Source of the DNA: CAXGUU01 sp964012875
GTDB lineage: Bacteria > Pseudomonadota > Gammaproteobacteria > Ga0077536
Assembly (NCBI GenBank): GCA_964012875.1
Contig: CAXGUU010000237.1
Coordinates: 1-5,271 of the forward strand
DNA length: 5,271 nt
Direction of reading: 5' to 3'
Shown here: positions 3,838 to 5,271 of the stretch, piece after piece
Layout of the letters: the number at the start of each line of letters is the position of its first letter
How positions within the stretch are numbered: the first letter of the stretch is position 1
Made by a program: the position numbers and the translations under genes
Notes under the pieces: model-generated
Seen by the model: only the letters and a program-made list of their open reading frames with translations
What the model was told of the DNA's origin: nothing
The model's database searches: none

Positions 3838-5271
3838 TTGAGTTCCTACCTATGCGGCCTCGATATCGGGGGTACGTTCACCGACTGCGTACTGATTGAC
3901 GAGGCGGGGCAACTGACGATTGCCAAGGCGCCCTCGACGCCGGGCAACTTTGCCGCCGGCGTGATAGCGGCCATTGAGCGATCGGCGGAAAAAGTCGGAC
4001 TGGATATGCCGGGATTGCTCACGTCCATTCGGGTGCTTGCTCATGGTACGACGGTGGGCACCAACGCCATTATTCAGCGACGCGGCGCGAAAGTCGGACT
4101 CATCACGACCAAGGGCCATAACGACATCATTCACATCATGCGCGGATCGCGTGGCTTGCAGGGTAAAGACATCAAGAAGCTCGTACATATCCCCGAGAGC
4201 AGCAAACCCGATCCGCTGGTGCCCAAGCGCCTCGTTCGCGGCGTGTCCGAGCGTGTCGATTGTTTCGGCAAGGTCGTCATGGAACTCAACGAGGACGAGG
4301 CGCGAAGCGCGATCGAATCGCTACGCGACGAAGGTTGTGCAGCATTGGCGATTTGTTTCTTGTGGTCATTTCTTGAGCCTAAGCATGAACTGCGCGTTAA
4401 GGAAATCGCGCAGGAAATTGCGCCGGACCTGTTCGTCAGTTGCTCGGCAGAAATCGCGCCCAAGTGGGGCGAATACGAGCGCACCACAGCGGTGGCACTG
4501 AATGCCTACATCGGTCCAACCACCGTGGGTTACGTGACGCGGCTTGACCGCCAACTGAAAGAAATGGGCTACAAGCCGCCGCTGCAAATAACACAGTGCG
4601 CGGGAGGCACGATCACTGTGGACAAAGCACAGCATGCGCCGCTGTTGACGCTCGACTCAGGGCCGGTATCCGGGGTCATTGGTTCAGTCTACCTGGGCGA
4701 GATCATGAACCATCCCAACATTATCACCACCGACCTTGGGGGCACCTCCTTCGATGTCGGGGTCATACACAAAGCCGAGCCGGTGGTGTCCTACACCAGC
4801 ATTGTTAACCAGTACGAGTATTTCCTGCCAAAGGTCGACGTGCAGACTCTTGGCACAGGGGGCGGCAGCAAGGTGACACTCGATGCGCGGACACGCTCAC
4901 TGCGCGTCGGGCCGGAAAGCGCCGGTGCGGACCCCGGCCCGGTCTGTTACGGCAAGGGCGGTACCGTTCCGACAACGACCGATGCTGACCTCGTCCTCGG
5001 CTACCTCGATGCTGATAATTTCGCCGGCGGCACCATGCAGCTCGACCGTGACGCGGCTGTGGCTGCGCTGGAGCCGATGGCCCATGAACTCGGCATGAGC
5101 GTGCTCGAGCTGGCCAGCGGCATTGCCACCATTGCTGAATTCCAGATGGCGGATCTGATTCGCAAGGTGACGGTGCAGAAAGGCCTTGATCCGAGAGATT
5201 TCGTCGTCTTCGCTTTTGGCGGCGCGGGGCCAGTGAACATGGGTATCGCAGCGCGTGAACTGGGCGTTAGC
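3838..5271 (+). CDS. Hydantoinase/oxoprolinase-family protein (HyuA-like ATPase subunit), partial at the right edge
   Basis: There are 478 codons without interruption; the end is outside the window (family members are often around 680-700 residues). Enzymes of this family use ATP to open hydantoins or oxoproline, or serve as carboxylase subunits for acetone or acetophenone, usually paired with a HyuB-like protein. The N-terminal actin-like phosphate loop is CGLDIGGTFTD at 6-16. AHGTTVGTNAIIQRRGAKVG starts at 68. KWGEYERTTAVALNAYIGP before the middle domain is the usual junction. The second nucleotide loop is TTDLGGTSFDVG at 297-308. VGPESAGADPGPVCYG at 357-372 and FAFGGAGP at 458-465 are the strongest family signatures. 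The last of these is followed by VNMG, where I recall relatives usually having a histidine (GPLHA or GPVHA). The start is TTG at 3838 (ATG at 3802 is the alternative). It is divergent from the TetR gene across the operator, so probably repressed by it. Which substrate and which family branch remain open. Confidence 0.95.
   Translation, partial: MSSYLCGLDIGGTFTDCVLIDEAGQLTIAKAPSTPGNFAAGVIAAIERSAEKVGLDMPGLLTSIRVLAHGTTVGTNAIIQRRGAKVGLITTKGHNDIIHIMRGSRGLQGKDIKKLVHIPESSKPDPLVPKRLVRGVSERVDCFGKVVMELNEDEARSAIESLRDEGCAALAICFLWSFLEPKHELRVKEIAQEIAPDLFVSCSAEIAPKWGEYERTTAVALNAYIGPTTVGYVTRLDRQLKEMGYKPPLQITQCAGGTITVDKAQHAPLLTLDSGPVSGVIGSVYLGEIMNHPNIITTDLGGTSFDVGVIHKAEPVVSYTSIVNQYEYFLPKVDVQTLGTGGGSKVTLDARTRSLRVGPESAGADPGPVCYGKGGTVPTTTDADLVLGYLDADNFAGGTMQLDRDAAVAALEPMAHELGMSVLELASGIATIAEFQMADLIRKVTVQKGLDPRDFVVFAFGGAGPVNMGIAARELGVS

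Noticed and set aside
3838..5271. Possible frameshift or pseudogene, because no closed frame is found here
   Set aside because: Reading codon by codon shows one unbroken frame with all family motifs in order; it is simply cut by the window edge.
1..5271. CRISPR arrays, tRNA or rRNA genes, insertion sequences, riboswitches
   Set aside because: No spaced direct repeats, clover-leaf arms, transposase motifs or recognisable aptamer cores were seen by eye on either strand.

Overview
The window looks like a chromosomal stretch from a GC-rich bacterium, most likely a member of the Pseudomonadota. I infer this from the DUF454/YbaN-type membrane protein, the CoxG-like and crotonase genes, ordinary Shine-Dalgarno sites and the strong G/C bias at third codon positions. 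No rRNA, tRNA or marker gene allows a finer placement. Coding density is high. I see no mobile element, CRISPR array or prophage gene.

Layout. Bases 3-116 (+) are the last 37 codons of a protein resembling the molybdopterin-binding large subunit of xanthine dehydrogenase/isoquinoline oxidoreductase-type enzymes. Bases 117-299 hold no gene, only a composite hairpin in the convergent gap. Five genes on the minus strand follow. In transcription order from right to left they are a TetR-family regulator (3028-3693), a CoxG-like SRPBCC protein with a C-terminal membrane anchor (2405-2974), a pyridoxamine-phosphate-oxidase-like flavoprotein (1637-2287), a crotonase/enoyl-CoA hydratase (742-1548) and a DUF454 inner-membrane protein (300-701). 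Gaps between them are 40 to 117 bases with no clear terminator, so they may form one operon. A hydantoinase/oxoprolinase-family (HyuA-like) ATPase subunit starts divergently at about 3838 and runs off the right edge after 478 codons.

The regulatory centre is the 144-base divergent region 3694-3837. It holds two 18-bp tandem units that are also dyads, embedded in a 32-bp palindrome with 14-bp perfect arms. This is the expected architecture of a TetR operator controlling both its own operon and the divergent hydantoinase gene. A long hairpin follows in the leader of the hydantoinase transcript.

Taken together (inference), this looks like a small-molecule catabolic locus. A molybdenum hydroxylase may have CoxG as a membrane or maturation partner, an ATP-dependent hydantoinase/carboxylase-type enzyme may open or carboxylate a carbonyl or cyclic amide substrate, and a crotonase may act on a CoA-bound product. 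A TetR protein would sense the ligand. The substrate cannot be read from this sequence. I found no clearly undescribed system; the best leads are the operator architecture and the gene combination.
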